Shown here: positions 48,069 through 56,797 of the stretch, piece after piece
Layout: every line of letters begins with the position of its first letter
Numbering within the stretch: position 1 is the first letter of the stretch
Origin: DATKNA01 sp963786765
GTDB taxonomy: Bacteria > Actinomycetota > Actinomycetes > Actinomycetales > Kineosporiaceae
Direction: 5' to 3'
Length of the DNA stretch: 64,000 bases
NCBI GenBank assembly: GCA_963786765.1
Contig: CAWBAJ010000033.1
Coordinates: 62,001-126,000 of the forward strand
The notes under the pieces: generated by a model
Database searches by the model: none
Seen by the model: the letters and a program-made list of their open reading frames with translations, nothing else
Told to the model about the DNA's origin: nothing
Position numbers and translations under genes: made by a program

Positions 48069-49847
48069 ATGTCATCGAGAGTGCAACAACAGTCGAACAT
48101 CCATCGCTTCGACGTGGTCATCGTCGGCGCGGGCGGCGCCGGGATGCGCGCGGCGCTCGAGAGCGGCAAGCAGGCCCGCACGGCGGTGCTCACGAAGCTC
48201 TACCCCACCCGCTCCCACACCGGCGCGGCCCAGGGCGGCATGTGCGCCGCCCTCGCCAACGTCGAGGAGGACAACTGGGAGTGGCACACCTGGGACACCG
48301 TCAAGGGCGGCGACTTCCTCGTCGACCAGGACGCCGCAGAGGTCATGTGCCGTGAGGCCATCGACGCCGTGCTCGACCTGGAGAAGTTCGGGCTGCCCTT
48401 CAACCGCACCCCGGAGGGCCGGATCGATCAGCGCCGCTTCGGCGGGCACACGCGCAACCACGGCGAGGCCGCCGTCCGGCGCTCGTGCTTCGCGGCCGAC
48501 CGGACCGGCCACATGATCCTGCAGACGCTCTACCAGCAGTGCGTCAAGCACGAGGTCGAGTTCTTCAACGAGTTCTACGTGCTCGACCTGGTGCTGGGCG
48601 AGGTGGACGGCGTCCAGCGGCCGGCCGGGGTCGTCGCATACGAGCTCGCCACGGGCACCATCCACGTGTTCCAGGCCAAGTCCGTCGTGCTTGCCACCGG
48701 GGGCTTCGGCAAGGTCTTCAAGACGACGTCCAACGCGCACACGCTCACCGGCGACGGGATGGGCATCATCTGGCGCAAGGGACTGCCGCTGGAGGACATG
48801 GAGTTCTTCCAGTTCCACCCCACCGGCCTGGCGGGGCTCGGCATCCTGCTGTCGGAGGCGGCGCGCGGCGAGGGCGGCATCCTGCGCAACTCCGACGGCG
48901 AGCGGTTCATGGAGCGCTACGCCCCTACGTTGAAGGACCTCGCCCCGCGCGACGTGGTCGCGCGCGCCATGGCCAACGAGGTGCGCGAGGGCCGGGGCGC
49001 CGGGCCGAACAAGGACTACGTCCTGCTCGACCTCACCCACCTCGAGCCCGCCCACATCGACGCCAAGCTGCCCGACATCACCGAGTTCGCGCGCACCTAC
49101 CTCGGCGTCGAGCCCTACACCGAGCCCGTGCCCGTGTTCCCGACCGCGCACTACGCGATGGGCGGCGTGCCGACGAACATCGAGACCGAGGTCCTCGCGG
49201 ACAACGACGCCGTCGTCCCCGGCCTGTACGCCGCCGGCGAGGTGGCCTGCGTGTCGGTGCACGGTGCGAACCGCCTCGGCACCAACTCGCTGCTCGATAT
49301 CAACGTGTTCGGCCGCCGGGCGGGGGTGGCCGCGGCCGAGTTCGCCGCCACCGCGTCCTGGGTCGACCTGCCGCCGGCGCCGGAGGCCGGGGTGGTGTCC
49401 CTGCTCGGCGACGTCCTGGAGCGCACGGACGGCGAGCGGGTGGCCACCATCCGGACGGCCCTGCAGGAGACCATGGACCGCAACGCGCAGGTCTACCGGA
49501 CCGAGGCGTCGCTCAAGCAGGCCGAGAGCGACATCGGGGCGCTGAAGGAGCGGTACCGCCGGGTCGTCGTCCAGGACAAGGGGCGGCGGTTCAACACCGA
49601 CCTCCTCGAGGCCGTCGAGCTGGGCTTCCTGCTCGACCTGGCCGAGGTGCTCGTGATCTCGGCACGGGCGCGCAACGAGTCGCGTGGCGGGCACTTCCGC
49701 GAGGACTACCAGCACCGGGACGACGTCAACTTCATGCGCCACACGATGGCTTACCGGGAGGTCGACGCGGACGGGACCCCCGGCATCCGCCTCGACTACA
49801 AGCCCGTGGTCGTCACCCGCTACCAGCCGATGGAGCGCACCTTCTGA
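48069..49847 (+). CDS. sdhA: Succinate dehydrogenase flavoprotein subunit
   Basis: 592 residues, with no frame breaks. Oxidises succinate to fumarate. The FAD fold starts FDVVIVGAGGAGMRAALESG. TRSHTGAAQGGMCAALANVE includes the histidine that carries covalent FAD. EFFQFHPTGLAGLGILLSEA and HYAMGGVPTNIETEVLADN contain substrate-binding residues. VSVHGANRLGTNSLLDINVF lies in the C-terminal part. Its TGA overlaps the sdhB ATG. Confidence 0.95.
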   Translation: MSSRVQQQSNIHRFDVVIVGAGGAGMRAALESGKQARTAVLTKLYPTRSHTGAAQGGMCAALANVEEDNWEWHTWDTVKGGDFLVDQDAAEVMCREAIDAVLDLEKFGLPFNRTPEGRIDQRRFGGHTRNHGEAAVRRSCFAADRTGHMILQTLYQQCVKHEVEFFNEFYVLDLVLGEVDGVQRPAGVVAYELATGTIHVFQAKSVVLATGGFGKVFKTTSNAHTLTGDGMGIIWRKGLPLEDMEFFQFHPTGLAGLGILLSEAARGEGGILRNSDGERFMERYAPTLKDLAPRDVVARAMANEVREGRGAGPNKDYVLLDLTHLEPAHIDAKLPDITEFARTYLGVEPYTEPVPVFPTAHYAMGGVPTNIETEVLADNDAVVPGLYAAGEVACVSVHGANRLGTNSLLDINVFGRRAGVAAAEFAATASWVDLPPAPEAGVVSLLGDVLERTDGERVATIRTALQETMDRNAQVYRTEASLKQAESDIGALKERYRRVVVQDKGRRFNTDLLEAVELGFLLDLAEVLVISARARNESRGGHFREDYQHRDDVNFMRHTMAYREVDADGTPGIRLDYKPVVVTRYQPMERTF

Positions 49848-50620
49848 TGACCACCGCCACCGGCTCGACCTCCCCGAATCAGGCGGACGGCCGCAAGGTC
49901 GGCGAGGTCCCGAGCTTCGACGTCACCTTGCGGATCCGCCGGTACAACCCGGAGGTCGACGCCGAACCGCACTGGGAGGACTACCGCGTCACCGTCCATG
50001 GCACGGACCGGCTGCTCGACGCCCTGCACAAGATCAAGTGGGAGCAGGACGGGAGCCTGACCTTCCGCCGCTCCTGCGCGCACGGGGTCTGCGGCTCGGA
50101 CGCCATGCGCATCAACGGCCGTAACCGGCTCGCGTGCAAGGCGCTGCTCAAGGACCTCAACCCGGGCAAGCCGATCACCGTCGAACCGATCAAGGGCCTG
50201 CCGGTCGAGAAGGACCTCGTCGTCGACATGGAACCGTTCTTCCAGTCCTACCGCGAGGTCATGCCGTTCCTCGTCACCACGGGCCACGAGCCGACCCGCG
50301 AACGGATCCAGTCCCAGGCGGACCGGGAGCGGTTCGACGACACCACCAAATGCATTCTCTGCGCGGCGTGTACCTCCTCCTGCCCTGTGTTCTGGACCGA
50401 CGGCCAGTACTTCGGGCCGGCGGCGATCGTGAACGCGCACCGGTTCATCTTCGACAGCCGCGACGAGGGCGCCGACCTCCGCCTCGAGATCCTCAACGAC
50501 AAGGAGGGGGTGTGGCGTTGCCGCACGACCTTCAACTGCAGTGAGGCGTGCCCTCGCGGCATCGAGGTGACGAAGGCGATTCAGGAGGTCAAGCGGGCCC
50601 TGCTCGCCCGGAAGATCTGA
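49847..50620 (+). CDS. sdhB: Succinate dehydrogenase iron-sulfur subunit
   Basis: 257 residues. The [2Fe-2S] ligands are in RRSCAHGVCGSDAMRINGRN with a later Cys in RLACKALL. The [4Fe-4S] motif is CILCAACTSSCPVFW. The third cluster is in CRTTFNCSEACPRGIEVTKA. It links SdhA flavin to the membrane anchor. The start overlaps the sdhA stop as TGATG. Confidence 0.95.
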   Translation: MTTATGSTSPNQADGRKVGEVPSFDVTLRIRRYNPEVDAEPHWEDYRVTVHGTDRLLDALHKIKWEQDGSLTFRRSCAHGVCGSDAMRINGRNRLACKALLKDLNPGKPITVEPIKGLPVEKDLVVDMEPFFQSYREVMPFLVTTGHEPTRERIQSQADRERFDDTTKCILCAACTSSCPVFWTDGQYFGPAAIVNAHRFIFDSRDEGADLRLEILNDKEGVWRCRTTFNCSEACPRGIEVTKAIQEVKRALLARKI

Positions 50621-50683
50621 GCCGGCGCGTGCCGCCGCGGGACAGCTCGTCCCGCGGCGGCACGGACCCTTTTCAGGAGCGCG

Positions 50684-51274
50684 TCACCAGGTGGTCCAGT
50701 AGTTGTAGAAGTTCACCCAGAACTGCTTGCGGGTGGGGTCGATGCCCATCTCGTAGTCCGTCAGCGGCTGGTCGGACGCTGCCACCTGGTCGACCGCCTT
50801 CTTGTACTGGTAGGCCTGGTAGCAGGTGTACACGCCCGCGGCGCCGACGGCCACGGTGGCACAGGCGCCGACCGGCTTGGGCAGCGGCCGGAAGAGAATG
50901 TTGCCGGGCGGCGTCACCGTCGGTGGCCCCGGCGGCGGAGGCGGAGGCGTCGGAGTGGGCGGCGGCGTCGGCTTGTAGACGTCGCCCCACTCCAGGCCGT
51001 CCATCGGCGTGCCTCGCTTCAGCGTGCGCCATACGTACTGGGCGTCGCTGAGCGGACCGCTGCTGACGACGTTTCCGGCGCCGTCCACGACCGTGAACCC
51101 GCCGTCATTGACGATGAGCTGCAGCCCCTTGTCCAGGAAGCGCCAGATGAACGTCTCGCCCCCGCCGGCGCCCGCGGCCGCGGCATTGGCGCTGGCGTCG
51201 GGCACACCCACGCCGACGACCGCGACCAGACCCGTGACCAGACTTGCGACGGCCCCGCGCATGAACCTTCGCAT
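50684..51274 (-). CDS. Secreted hypothetical protein with proline-rich linker
   Basis: 196 residues, not recognised. A signal peptide (MRRFMRGAVASLVTGLVAVV, ending near ASA) leads to a folded-looking part (FIWRFLDKGLQLIVNDGGFT, VWRTLKRGTPMDGLEWGDVY). A linker of about 20 Pro/Thr residues follows, then a short segment with a Cys pair (GACATVAVGAAGVYTCYQAY) and a Tyr/Trp-rich C-terminus (FWVNFYNYWTTW). The linker suggests export across or attachment to the envelope. It is convergent with sdhB. Confidence 0.65.
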   Translation of the reverse strand: MRRFMRGAVASLVTGLVAVVGVGVPDASANAAAAGAGGGETFIWRFLDKGLQLIVNDGGFTVVDGAGNVVSSGPLSDAQYVWRTLKRGTPMDGLEWGDVYKPTPPPTPTPPPPPPGPPTVTPPGNILFRPLPKPVGACATVAVGAAGVYTCYQAYQYKKAVDQVAASDQPLTDYEMGIDPTRKQFWVNFYNYWTTW

Positions 51275-51490
51275 GCAAGAACCTCACCGAGTTGTGGCCC
51301 GCCCCCGTGGCCGGTGACCGGGGAGAGTAGCGACAGTGATGCAACCACCGAGATGTGTATTAGCTGTGGCTTAGGTCACAATTGAGGCGTTCTTCTTTCT
51401 TTCCTCACCCGTTGCCCGCCGCCGGCTCCTCCGCTTAGCCAGGGGATCCGTGATCACCGGGACAGGCGCTCCGGCGATTAAGCTCCCCTC

Positions 51491-52906
51491 ATGAGACGGC
51501 GGCGGCGCGGGGGCGCCGTAGTGGGTGCGATGGTGCTCGCGGCGGGGGTGGCGAGCGGCAGCGCCCTCGTTGCCGCGCCCGCGTCTGCGGCGCTCCCGGC
51601 CAAGCAGTCCCCTCCGCCCGTATGTGCCACCGCGGTCGCCTTCAAAGGCAGAACCAGCACGAGCACGCCGGTGCCGTTGCCCGCTCCGGTCTCGGACGCC
51701 GGCGGCACCCGCCTCGCCCAGCCCGGCCTGCAGGTGCAGCTGAAGCCGGGCACGGCGGCCCCGCCGAGGTTGAAGACCTCCGCGTGGATCGTCGCCGACC
51801 TCACGACCGGTGATGTGATCGCGGCCTGCAACGCGCACGTCCCACTGGCGCCCGCCAGCACCCTGAAGGTGCTCACCGCGCTCGCGCTGCACTCACGGCT
51901 CGACCCGCAGGCGCGCTACGTCGCCCGGCCCCAGGACGCCGCGATCGACGGCACGAAGGTGGGTCTCGTCCCGGGCTCCGCCTACACGGTCGACAACCTC
52001 TGGCACGGCCTGCTCATGGACAGCGGCAACGACGCGGCTAACGCCCTCGCGGCGCTGGCAGGCGGCGTGCCCAAGGCGACCGCTCTGATGACGAGCACCG
52101 CACGGTCGCTCGGCGCCCGTGACACCGTCGTCGCGAACACCAGCGGCCTGGACGCCCCCGGTCAGGTGTCGAGCGTCTACGACCTCGCGCTCTTCGGGCG
52201 GGCCTTGCTCCGGGATCCCGCGCTGGCCGGCATCGTCCACACGACCGTCTACGCGTTCCCGGGGAAGGGACACGCCACCCGCAAGGGTGCGCGCAAGACG
52301 TACCAGATCCAGAATCACAACCGCCTGCTGCTGAACTACCCGGGCACGACGGGCATCAAGAACGGGTACACCTCCACTGCTGGCGCCTCGCTCGTGGTGA
52401 GCGCGACCCGGGGTGGGCAGAGCTATGTCGTGGCGATGCTGCGGTCGGACCCCGACGTCTGGCACATGGGCGCCCACCTGCTCGACTGGGCGTTCGCGCA
52501 GCACGGCGGCGCGCAACCGGTCGGGCGCCTCGACAGCACCCCGGTGCCGGCCACCGCTGCGCCGGGCGCGACCACCTCGACGTCGCGCAACCGTTTGGCG
52601 CCGTTGCACGCCGCCATCCCCCCGGTCGTCGCCGGCCCGGTGCGGGCGACCCTGGCGGCCATGCCCGACGGGCAGCGGACGGCGCTGCTGCTGGCGGTGC
52701 TCGCCCTGGCGCTCGTCGGTGGGGCCGTGGTCCGCCGGATCGCGCTCGCCCGCGCTGCCGTGGGCTCGCGCCCCACGGCCAAGCCCCGGACGCCGGCGAA
52801 GCGCGGCCCCACCAGCCGGTCGGGGTCGACGACGAGGTCCGCATCGAGCTCCACGTCGAAGCGCACGACGCCGCCGGCCCGCCGCGTCGCGCCGCGCCGC
52901 CGCTGA
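51491..52906 (+). CDS. D-alanyl-D-alanine carboxypeptidase (S11), membrane-tethered
   Basis: 471 residues. A signal peptide ends near APASA. Penicillin-binding motifs: PLAPASTLKVLTALALHSRL with the SxxK serine, LLMDSGNDAANALAALAGG (SxN), and TTGIKNGYTSTAGASLVVSA, where the usual KTG is KNG. A C-terminal hydrophobic segment (LLLAVLALALVGGAVVRRI) and a Lys/Arg/Ser-rich tail follow, so the enzyme is probably tethered with a basic cytosolic tail. It trims peptidoglycan pentapeptides. Confidence 0.88.
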   Translation: MRRRRRGGAVVGAMVLAAGVASGSALVAAPASAALPAKQSPPPVCATAVAFKGRTSTSTPVPLPAPVSDAGGTRLAQPGLQVQLKPGTAAPPRLKTSAWIVADLTTGDVIAACNAHVPLAPASTLKVLTALALHSRLDPQARYVARPQDAAIDGTKVGLVPGSAYTVDNLWHGLLMDSGNDAANALAALAGGVPKATALMTSTARSLGARDTVVANTSGLDAPGQVSSVYDLALFGRALLRDPALAGIVHTTVYAFPGKGHATRKGARKTYQIQNHNRLLLNYPGTTGIKNGYTSTAGASLVVSATRGGQSYVVAMLRSDPDVWHMGAHLLDWAFAQHGGAQPVGRLDSTPVPATAAPGATTSTSRNRLAPLHAAIPPVVAGPVRATLAAMPDGQRTALLLAVLALALVGGAVVRRIALARAAVGSRPTAKPRTPAKRGPTSRSGSTTRSASSSTSKRTTPPARRVAPRRR

Positions 52907-52912
52907 GCCCTT

Positions 52913-52990
52913 CAAGATCATACTCGCGAGACGCCCGCTTCGGAGATCCACATCAGGGCTCTGCGCGATCATCTCGTGAGCATGATCTTG
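52913..52990. terminator. Inverted repeat between convergent dac and yihY genes
   Basis: Arms of 19 bp (left CAAGATCATACTCGCGAGA) pair at 17 positions around a 40-bp spacer, 7 bp past the carboxypeptidase stop and 22 bp from the yihY stop. It could end transcripts from both sides. There is no U-tract. Confidence 0.45.
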
Positions 52991-53011
52991 GTGGAAGAGG
53001 TCGCGTGGAGG

Positions 53012-54178
53012 CTATGGACCGCGGCGGCGGCGAGACCGGCGACGACCGCGGCTGACGACGTCCAGCACCCGCCCAGTGGCGGCGCCCGCCACGAAACCCG
53101 CGAGGAGGAGCACGCGGGCGGCCCGGCGGGCCTGCGGATCGGGTGCTGGCTGTATGCGCCCGTGCTCGTGCGGGACGGCGTCCGCGTCGCCGGCGGCGCG
53201 GCCATCTGAACGGGCTCCTGACGCAACCGGGCCGGAGCGCTCGGCGCCCGCGAGCGCGGCCGGGTCGGGCACCGTGAGGTGTCCGCGGTCGGTAGCGATC
53301 GTCGCGGCCAGGGCTGCGGCCACGAGCGTGACGCGGGCCACGAGGTTCATCCAGACGAGAAGGCCGACGATCAGGCCGTACGTGGCCAGGAAGCGGTTGC
53401 GGGTGACGCCCTGGAACAGCTCGCTGGCGAAGATCTTGAGGAGGGTGAAGGCCACCGCGGCGATGACCGCTGCCGGAGCCAGGTCCCCGATGCGGGTGGG
53501 GACACCCGCGAGCCGGTGGAAGAGCAGCGTGTAGATGGCGGCGTCCACGACGGTGAGCATCACCTGGGTGAGGACGTAGACGGTCGCTTCGGCGCCGGCT
53601 CCACGCGCGATGCCGAGCAGGTCGAGCACGTACCCGGTGCCGGTCGTCACACCGACACCAGCGATCACGGAGACCAGCACGAGGATGCCCGCGGCGCCGA
53701 GAAAGAGCAGGTCGGCAAGCTTGAGCACGACGACGTTCTGCTGGTCGCGCACGATGAAGACGGCCTGGACGCCGTCGCGCAGGGCACTGACCCAGCCCAG
53801 CCCCGTGAAGAGGAGGGTCACGGCCCCGACGACTCCCGTCGTCGTCAGCAGCTGCGGCTGGACCAGCTGGTCGATGCTGACCAGCCCCTGGCCTTTCTGG
53901 TAGCCGACGACCGTGGTGCCGAAGACGCTGTTGATGTACTGCACGACGAGGACCTGGAGATCCTCGCGGGAACCCAGGAGCAGCGCGAACACGGTGAACC
54001 CCAGCGCCATGGCGGGGAACAGCGAGAAGAACGCGAAGTACGCGACGCCGCCGGCGAGCACGTTGCCCCTGACCGCGCTGTAGCGAGCCCACGCGCGCCA
54101 CGGCAGGGTGCCGCGCAACGGCTCCAGGCGCGTGTCCACCCAGCCCGGCACGGCCTGCAGCCGTGCGAGCGGTCCCAC
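53012..54178 (-). CDS. YihY/virulence factor BrkB-family membrane protein
   Basis: 388 residues from GTG 54178. Six membrane segments typical of YihY: GGVAYFAFFSLFPAMALGFT, LTTTGVVGAVTLLFTGLGWV, LADLLFLGAAGILVLVSVIA, VVDAAIYTLLFHRLAGVP and TYGLIVGLLVWMNLVARVTL. A polar C-terminal tail with a hydrophobic patch follows. It was once called ribonuclease BN by mistake; the function is unclear. It starts 8 bp after the RNA ligase stop. Confidence 0.85.
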   Translation of the reverse strand: MGPLARLQAVPGWVDTRLEPLRGTLPWRAWARYSAVRGNVLAGGVAYFAFFSLFPAMALGFTVFALLLGSREDLQVLVVQYINSVFGTTVVGYQKGQGLVSIDQLVQPQLLTTTGVVGAVTLLFTGLGWVSALRDGVQAVFIVRDQQNVVVLKLADLLFLGAAGILVLVSVIAGVGVTTGTGYVLDLLGIARGAGAEATVYVLTQVMLTVVDAAIYTLLFHRLAGVPTRIGDLAPAAVIAAVAFTLLKIFASELFQGVTRNRFLATYGLIVGLLVWMNLVARVTLVAAALAATIATDRGHLTVPDPAALAGAERSGPVASGARSDGRAAGDADAVPHEHGRIQPAPDPQARRAARVLLLAGFVAGAATGRVLDVVSRGRRRSRRRRGP

Positions 54179-54186
54179 GCCAGCGC

Positions 54187-54747
54187 TCAGCCGGGCTCGA
54201 AGGAGAACCGCCGCCGGGGGCGCCAGACACCGTCGGCGCCGTGCTCGTAGAGGACGAAGCCGTCGACGTCGAACGCGGCCGCGAACGCCGCCAGCTCCTT
54301 GCCGGCGCGGTCCAGCGCGTCGTCGTCCAGGTGGTGCGCGACAGTGACGTGAGGATGGAACGGGAACGACAGCTCCCGGTCGAGCGGCCCGGTGCGGACC
54401 GCTCGCTGCAACCGGTCGCAGTCCGCCCCCCCCTCCTGCACGCGCACGAACACGACCGGCGACACGGGCCGGAAGGTGTCCGTCCCCGCGAGGACCAGCT
54501 CGAACGGTGACAGCACTCGGGCCACCGCCTCCAGGTGCTCGACGACCTGGCTCAACGCCCCGCGCGGCACCGCCGTCGGCGGCAGCAGCGTGAGGTGCGC
54601 GGGGATGGCGCGCGCCAGGGGATCGCCGAAACGCTCCCGGGCGTCCTCGAGCTGCTCCGCCCACGGCGCGGGGATCTGGACCGCCACGCCGATGGTCAGC
54701 GTGTCGCCCGCGGGGTCCACCGTGATGGGGATGCCCATCGTCGGCAT
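54187..54747 (-). CDS. 2',5' RNA ligase / cyclic phosphodiesterase family protein
   Basis: 186 residues from ATG 54747, 8 bp after the trpS stop. Two HxT motifs mark the 2H phosphoesterase fold: IPAHLTLLPPTAVPRG and PFHPHVTVAHHLDDDALD. Members open cyclic phosphates or join RNA ends in vitro; the natural substrate is unknown. It lies in the order trpS - ligase - yihY, likely one transcript. Confidence 0.83.
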   Translation of the reverse strand: MPTMGIPITVDPAGDTLTIGVAVQIPAPWAEQLEDARERFGDPLARAIPAHLTLLPPTAVPRGALSQVVEHLEAVARVLSPFELVLAGTDTFRPVSPVVFVRVQEGGADCDRLQRAVRTGPLDRELSFPFHPHVTVAHHLDDDALDRAGKELAAFAAAFDVDGFVLYEHGADGVWRPRRRFSFEPG

Positions 54748-54755
54748 GGACGGGT

Positions 54756-55868
54756 TCACCGGGTCGAGCCCGTCCCTGCGCCGAGGAACCCGACCTTCTC
54801 GTAGACGTCCGCGAGCCGCGCGGACGCCTGCGCTCCCGCCCGGCGGGCGCCGTCGGCCAGCACGTCGTCCAGTGTCGCCGGGTCGGCGAGCCAGCCCTGC
54901 ACCCGGTCCCGGAAGGGCTCGACGAAGGCGAGGTAGGCGCTCTCGACCTCCTTCTTCAGGTCGCCGTAACCGGCGCCCGCGAACCTCTCGACGAGGACGG
55001 GCACCTCGGTGGCCGACAGTGCCGACAGGATCGTCAGCAGGTTCGACACGCCCGGCTTGCGCTCGGGGTCGAAGACGATCTCCCGCTCGCCGTCCGTCAC
55101 CGCGGAGCGGATCTTCTTGGCCGACACCTTCGGGTCGTCCAGCAGGAAGAGGCACCCCGCCCCGCCGATGCTCTTGCTCATCTTCTTGTCCGGGTGCTGC
55201 AGGTCGGTGATCTTCGCAGTGGCCTTGACGATGTGTGGCTCGGGGACCACGAAGGTCTCGCCGTACCGTGAGTTGAAGCGCTGGGCGAGGTCGCGGGTCA
55301 GCTCGAGGTGCTGGCGTTGGTCCTCGCCGACCGGCACCCGGTCCGCGTCGTAGAGCAGGATGTCGGCCGCCTGCAGGACCGGGTAGGTGAACAGCCCGAC
55401 GGTGGCGCGCTCGGCGCCGTCCGGCCCGGCCTTGTCCTTGAACTGCGTCATCCGGCTGGCCTCACCGAAGCCGGTGATGCACTGCAGCACCCACGCCAGC
55501 TGGGAGTGCTCGGGCACCTGGCTCTGCACGAAGAGCACGGACCGCGACGGGTCGATCCCGGTGGCGAGGAACTGGGCCGCGGTCACCCGGGTGCGCCGTC
55601 GCAGCGCCTCGGGGTCGTGCTCCAGCGTGATCGCGTGCTGGTCGGCGATGAAGTAGTAGGCCTCGTGGGTCTCCTGCAGTGCGACCCATTGGACGAGCGC
55701 CCCGAGGTAGTTCCCGAGGTGCAGCGAGTCGTCGGTCGGCTGCATCCCGGAGAGCAGCCGCGGGGTGGCTGATCCGGACCCGGACCCGGAGGCGGACGGC
55801 GCCTGGGAGCCCGACGTCTGGACGGCCGGGCTCGGTACGGACCCGGAGGCGGACGGCATGGCCGTCAT
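54756..55868 (-). CDS. trpS: Tryptophanyl-tRNA synthetase
   Basis: 370 residues. Charges tRNA-Trp. The class I signature appears as MQPTDDSLHLGNYLGALVQW (HLGN for HIGH), and DKKMSKSIGGAGCLFLLDD holds KMSKS. DILLYDADRVPVGEDQRQHL and LFTYPVLQAADILLY are family segments. The first 35 residues are a Ser/Gly/Ala-rich extension, encoded by a 20-bp direct repeat (55781-55800 and 55838-55857). The ATG could also be at 55859. Confidence 0.93.
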   Translation of the reverse strand: MTAMPSASGSVPSPAVQTSGSQAPSASGSGSGSATPRLLSGMQPTDDSLHLGNYLGALVQWVALQETHEAYYFIADQHAITLEHDPEALRRRTRVTAAQFLATGIDPSRSVLFVQSQVPEHSQLAWVLQCITGFGEASRMTQFKDKAGPDGAERATVGLFTYPVLQAADILLYDADRVPVGEDQRQHLELTRDLAQRFNSRYGETFVVPEPHIVKATAKITDLQHPDKKMSKSIGGAGCLFLLDDPKVSAKKIRSAVTDGEREIVFDPERKPGVSNLLTILSALSATEVPVLVERFAGAGYGDLKKEVESAYLAFVEPFRDRVQGWLADPATLDDVLADGARRAGAQASARLADVYEKVGFLGAGTGSTR

Positions 55869-55934
55869 TCTGACATCTGCCGCCCCGGCTTCACGCCGTG
55901 TGGGTGATGTCGGCGCCGGCTCGCTGCATCGGGC

Positions 55935-56768
55935 GTGGCGGCGGCCGACGGGTCGGTCATGCCCGCACGTGCCCCCCGGCCGATCCTGGCCGTGCTCGCC
56001 GGCGCCGCTGTGCTCGCCGCGACGTTGACGGGCGGCACCGGCGCAGCCGCCGCCACCGCCCCGCTCGCCGGCCAGGACGTCTCATGGCCGCAGTGCCCGG
56101 CCGGGCACGGCGGGTACGGCCTGCCGATGCCGGCCGCGGGCGCCGCCTTCATGATCGTCGGCCTGACCGGCGGCCGGGGCTTCACCACCAACCCGTGCGT
56201 GACGAGCCAGGCGGCATGGGCGAAGACGCGCGGCATCCGCACCGCCGCCTACCTGGTGCCGACCTATCCCACCCGCGCCCAGTTCGGTCGATGGGGCCGG
56301 GTCGGCCCGGCCCGCCCCACGTCCCTGGAGGGTCGGGCCTACAACGTGGGCTGGGCGCAGGCGGCGGACGCGATCGGGGTGCTTCGGCGCTCCGGCCTGC
56401 GCGCGAAGGCGGTGTGGATCGACGTCGAGGCGAACCGCAGACGCGCGTGGTCGTCCGACACCGGCGCGAACACCGCCGTCGTCCGCGGCGTCGCCGCCGC
56501 CATCCGCCGAGCGGGGCTGCAGCCGGGCCTGTACACGAACTCCTCGAGCTGGACGACGTACACCGACGGCGCGCGCCTCGGCCTGCCGGAGTGGCGCACC
56601 GTCGGTCCCCGCCCGCGCTCGACCGCGGTGGCCGCGTGCTCGGCGGCCCCGCTCAACGGTGGCCGCGTGCTCCTGGTCCAGCACTGGACGAACACCGCCG
56701 ATCACGACGTGCTCTGCAGGCCGTTGAGCTCGCGGGCGGCACGCGCCCGCTGGTTCCACGCGCCCTGA
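55935..56768 (+). CDS. Secreted glycoside-hydrolase-like (DUF1906-type) protein
   Basis: 277 residues from GTG 55935; an ATG at 55959 is a likely alternative. A signal peptide ends near AAAA. The mature part starts LAGQDVSWPQCPAGHGGYGL, then FMIVGLTGGRGFTTNPCVTS, RTAAYLVPTYPTRAQFG and LRAKAVWIDVEANRRRAWSS, with acidic residues at the ends of barrel strands, and LQPGLYTNSSSWTTYTDG. This is the GH25-like TIM-barrel family often found secreted in actinobacteria. Activity is unproven. Confidence 0.75.
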   Translation: MAAADGSVMPARAPRPILAVLAGAAVLAATLTGGTGAAAATAPLAGQDVSWPQCPAGHGGYGLPMPAAGAAFMIVGLTGGRGFTTNPCVTSQAAWAKTRGIRTAAYLVPTYPTRAQFGRWGRVGPARPTSLEGRAYNVGWAQAADAIGVLRRSGLRAKAVWIDVEANRRRAWSSDTGANTAVVRGVAAAIRRAGLQPGLYTNSSSWTTYTDGARLGLPEWRTVGPRPRSTAVAACSAAPLNGGRVLLVQHWTNTADHDVLCRPLSSRAARARWFHAP

Positions 56769-56797
56769 CGAGCCCCGCGTACGCCGGCGGGCCGGCC

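Noticed and set aside
52913..52990. Insertion-sequence end repeats
   Set aside because: The 40-bp spacer holds no transposase, and there are no direct repeats flanking it.
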